Source: Avisuccinivibrio_A sp964399665 (lineage in GTDB: Bacteria > Pseudomonadota > Gammaproteobacteria > Enterobacterales > Succinivibrionaceae). From it: 6,296 nucleotides of DNA. Shown here piece by piece: positions 4,767 through 6,296 of the stretch. A program made the position numbers and the translations under genes. The stretch is taken from positions 1 to 6,296 of the forward strand of contig CAYNSI010000132.1 in NCBI GenBank assembly GCA_964399665.1, read 5' to 3'. The notes beneath the pieces were generated by a model that had not been told where the DNA came from, made no database searches, and worked only from the letters and a program-made list of their open reading frames with translations. The first letter of the stretch is position 1, and each line of letters begins with the position of its first letter.

Positions 4767-6296
4767 AACTCTGCGCTGCCGTCCCCTGCTACCGCCACGG
4801 TTACCTTATCAAAAAAGTGCTTGACAGACTTGACGCTATGGGGCTTGATACGTTTGTCATTGATGATGGCAACAAAGGATCTGACCTTGAGGCACTAAAC
4901 TTAGCCTGCGCTCCGTTTGAAAATATCAGGCTGATAAGACATCAGGTGAACCTTGGCAAGGGGGCAGCCATGGCAGCTGCCTTCAGGGCAGCCTATAAGG
5001 CAGGTTTTGATCATCTGCTGCAGGTCGATGCTGATGGACAGCATGATTTAGATGATGCAGAAGCGTTAATTGAGCTTGCTAAAAAATTTCCCAACGATGT
5101 TATTTCAGGATTTCCCATTTTTGATGATAAGGCTCCCAAAAGCCGGGTTTACGGCCGCAGGATAGCAAATTTCTGGGCAGCGCTTGAGACCTGCTCTCTG
5201 TCAATTAAAGAAGCCTTGTGCGGCTTTAGGATCTATCCTTTGGGGGAAGTTGCAAGGCTTTATGAAAAGGCTGCCCCAGGCTGCGGCATGGACTTTGATC
5301 CTGAAATTTTGGTGCGCCTGTACTGGCAGGGGGTGAGGATCCATTTTCTGCCCACTAAGGTCTCCTATTTGCCTGACGGGTTGTCAAACTTTAAGGTGCT
5401 AAAAGATAACATCAGACTTTCCTGGATGAATACCAGGCTTTTTTGTCTGATGATCCCGCGCCTTCCCATCCTTATTAAAAGAAAGCTCCAACCTGCACTT
5501 CAACCAGCAGATAAGATTTTTGATAAAACTTTCGAAAACACTCCCTCTTTAGAGCCTGTCAAAGCAGAGGAAGATGAGATTTTATCAGGGCACTGGACCC
5601 AAAAAGAGGAAATGCCGGGGCTTTTTGGCATGCACATTTTAATGTTTTTAAAAAAGACTCTAGGAAGCCGTGTCTGCAGAGCTTTAATTTTTCCTATTGC
5701 AGCCTGCTATTATCCTTTTGCAGTAAGTGCCAGAAAAGCTTCCAGGAACTATGCCAAAAACCTCAAAGAATTTGCCATTGCAAAAGGGATAAAAGTCCCT
5801 AAGGTCAACACTTATCTTCACATAGTCCATTTTGCCCGGGCTTTGCTTGATAAAATCGATGCCTGGCAGGGTAAGCTTAAGGTAGGAGTGGACCTTTATT
5901 ACCAAGACAGCACCAGGGAGCTTATTGACAGGATCTGTGATACGAAAAAAGGCTGCGTGGTCTTAACTTCCCATCTTGGCAACATTGATGCCTGCAGGGC
6001 CTTAATTGAGCAGCACCGGGATATTGTTTTAAACGCCGTGGTCTTTGAGGGTAATGCCAAAACCTTCTCCAGGGTAATGGCAGAATTTGCACCTAAATCG
6101 CGCCTTAATCTCATTGATGCAGGCAGTATGGGCCCTGATACTGCCATGCTGCTCTCCCAAAGACTGCAAGAAGGCCAGTGGCTTGCTATAGCCTGTGACC
6201 GCCTGTCGGTAAATTCTGTTAAACAAGGCAGTCACAGAACTCTTAAGGCTTTATTTCTTGGGAAAAAGGCCCTCTTTCCTGCAGGTCCTTTTGTAA
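4763..6296 (+). CDS. apeJ: Bifunctional GT2 glycosyltransferase / LPLAT-type acyltransferase fusion (3' partial)
   Basis: The frame is open without stops from the ATG at 4763 to the window edge (511 residues visible). Residues 1 to about 230 form a GT2 (GT-A fold) domain: MKLCAAVPCYRHG at the N-terminus, VIDDGNKGSD (32-41), LGKGAAM (64-70), the metal-binding VDADGQHD (88-95) and CGFRIYP (153-159). A charged linker (about 240-275, rich in Glu, Lys and Pro) leads to the second domain. This opens with GHWTQKEEMPGLFGM (276-290), the usual start of COG4261/lipid A acyltransferase-like proteins, and carries the catalytic HX4D as TSHLGNID (402-409; His404, Asp409). The acyltransferase C-terminus is missing from the window. 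The likely role is adding a sugar to the lipid anchor or head group and acylating it, at the inner membrane; this is inferred. AAGGGG at 4746-4751 is the ribosome binding site. The start overlaps the apeI stop as ATGA. Confidence 0.93.
   Translation, partial: MKLCAAVPCYRHGYLIKKVLDRLDAMGLDTFVIDDGNKGSDLEALNLACAPFENIRLIRHQVNLGKGAAMAAAFRAAYKAGFDHLLQVDADGQHDLDDAEALIELAKKFPNDVISGFPIFDDKAPKSRVYGRRIANFWAALETCSLSIKEALCGFRIYPLGEVARLYEKAAPGCGMDFDPEILVRLYWQGVRIHFLPTKVSYLPDGLSNFKVLKDNIRLSWMNTRLFCLMIPRLPILIKRKLQPALQPADKIFDKTFENTPSLEPVKAEEDEILSGHWTQKEEMPGLFGMHILMFLKKTLGSRVCRALIFPIAACYYPFAVSARKASRNYAKNLKEFAIAKGIKVPKVNTYLHIVHFARALLDKIDAWQGKLKVGVDLYYQDSTRELIDRICDTKKGCVVLTSHLGNIDACRALIEQHRDIVLNAVVFEGNAKTFSRVMAEFAPKSRLNLIDAGSMGPDTAMLLSQRLQEGQWLAIACDRLSVNSVKQGSHRTLKALFLGKKALFPAGPFV

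Noticed and set aside
5684..6235. Three minus-strand open frames (5684-5905, 5899-6147, 6029-6235)
   Set aside because: They lie antisense to the acyltransferase domain of apeJ, which is continuous and has its HX4D motif; none shows a recognisable domain.
1..6296. Search for a promoter, terminator, mobile element, CRISPR array or structured RNA
   Set aside because: Intergenic gaps are at most 16 nt, and I found no GC-rich hairpin with a T-run between genes, no transposase and no repeated spacers. T-runs seen are within coding sequence and lack an adjacent stem that I could support.

Overview
This window is the interior of a densely packed, single-strand operon. I recognise it as the central part of an aryl polyene (APE)-type biosynthetic gene cluster. 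APEs are aryl-capped polyene lipids of the Gram-negative outer membrane, made by an unusual type II fatty-acid/polyketide system. The nine genes, all on the + strand, follow the order known from Gram-negative APE clusters: SAM methyltransferase (5' end outside the window), half-size chain-length-factor-like ketosynthase, PlsC-type acyltransferase, two tandem acyl carrier proteins, a COG4648-type membrane protein, an AMP-dependent aryl/acyl-ACP ligase, a small hot-dog dehydratase, and a GT2 glycosyltransferase fused to an LPLAT-type acyltransferase (3' end outside the window). The gene letters follow the ApeA-R convention and rest on family and gene order recalled from memory, not on a database search.

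Layout: methyltransferase 1-440 (partial); apeC 444-1178; apeD 1179-1934; apeE 1951-2217; apeF 2223-2477; apeG 2491-3057; apeH 3044-4435; apeI 4416-4766; apeJ 4763-6296 (partial). Intergenic gaps are 16 nt or less. Three junctions overlap (14, 20 and 4 nt), so the genes are probably co-transcribed and translationally coupled. I see no promoter, terminator, tRNA, rRNA, CRISPR array, insertion sequence or long repeat, and no gene-free stretch above 20 nt.

How the genes work together (family knowledge plus inference): ApeH would activate an aromatic acid such as 4-hydroxybenzoate and load it onto ApeE or ApeF. A ketosynthase encoded outside the window would pair with the catalytically silent ApeC for chain extension. 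ApeI, with reductase and dehydratase partners outside the window, would form the conjugated double bonds. ApeD and ApeJ would attach the polyene to a lipid/glycan anchor, ApeG is a membrane protein of unknown role, and the methyltransferase would modify the aryl head group.

Organism: moderate GC, frequent CTT/TTT/GCA codons and the cluster type suggest a Gram-negative proteobacterium, possibly a gammaproteobacterium. I cannot assign a genus. The most notable anomaly is the methyltransferase: the segment expected before the SAM-binding motif runs straight into the segment expected well after it, as though about 60-75 residues containing the SAM-binding core had been removed in frame.
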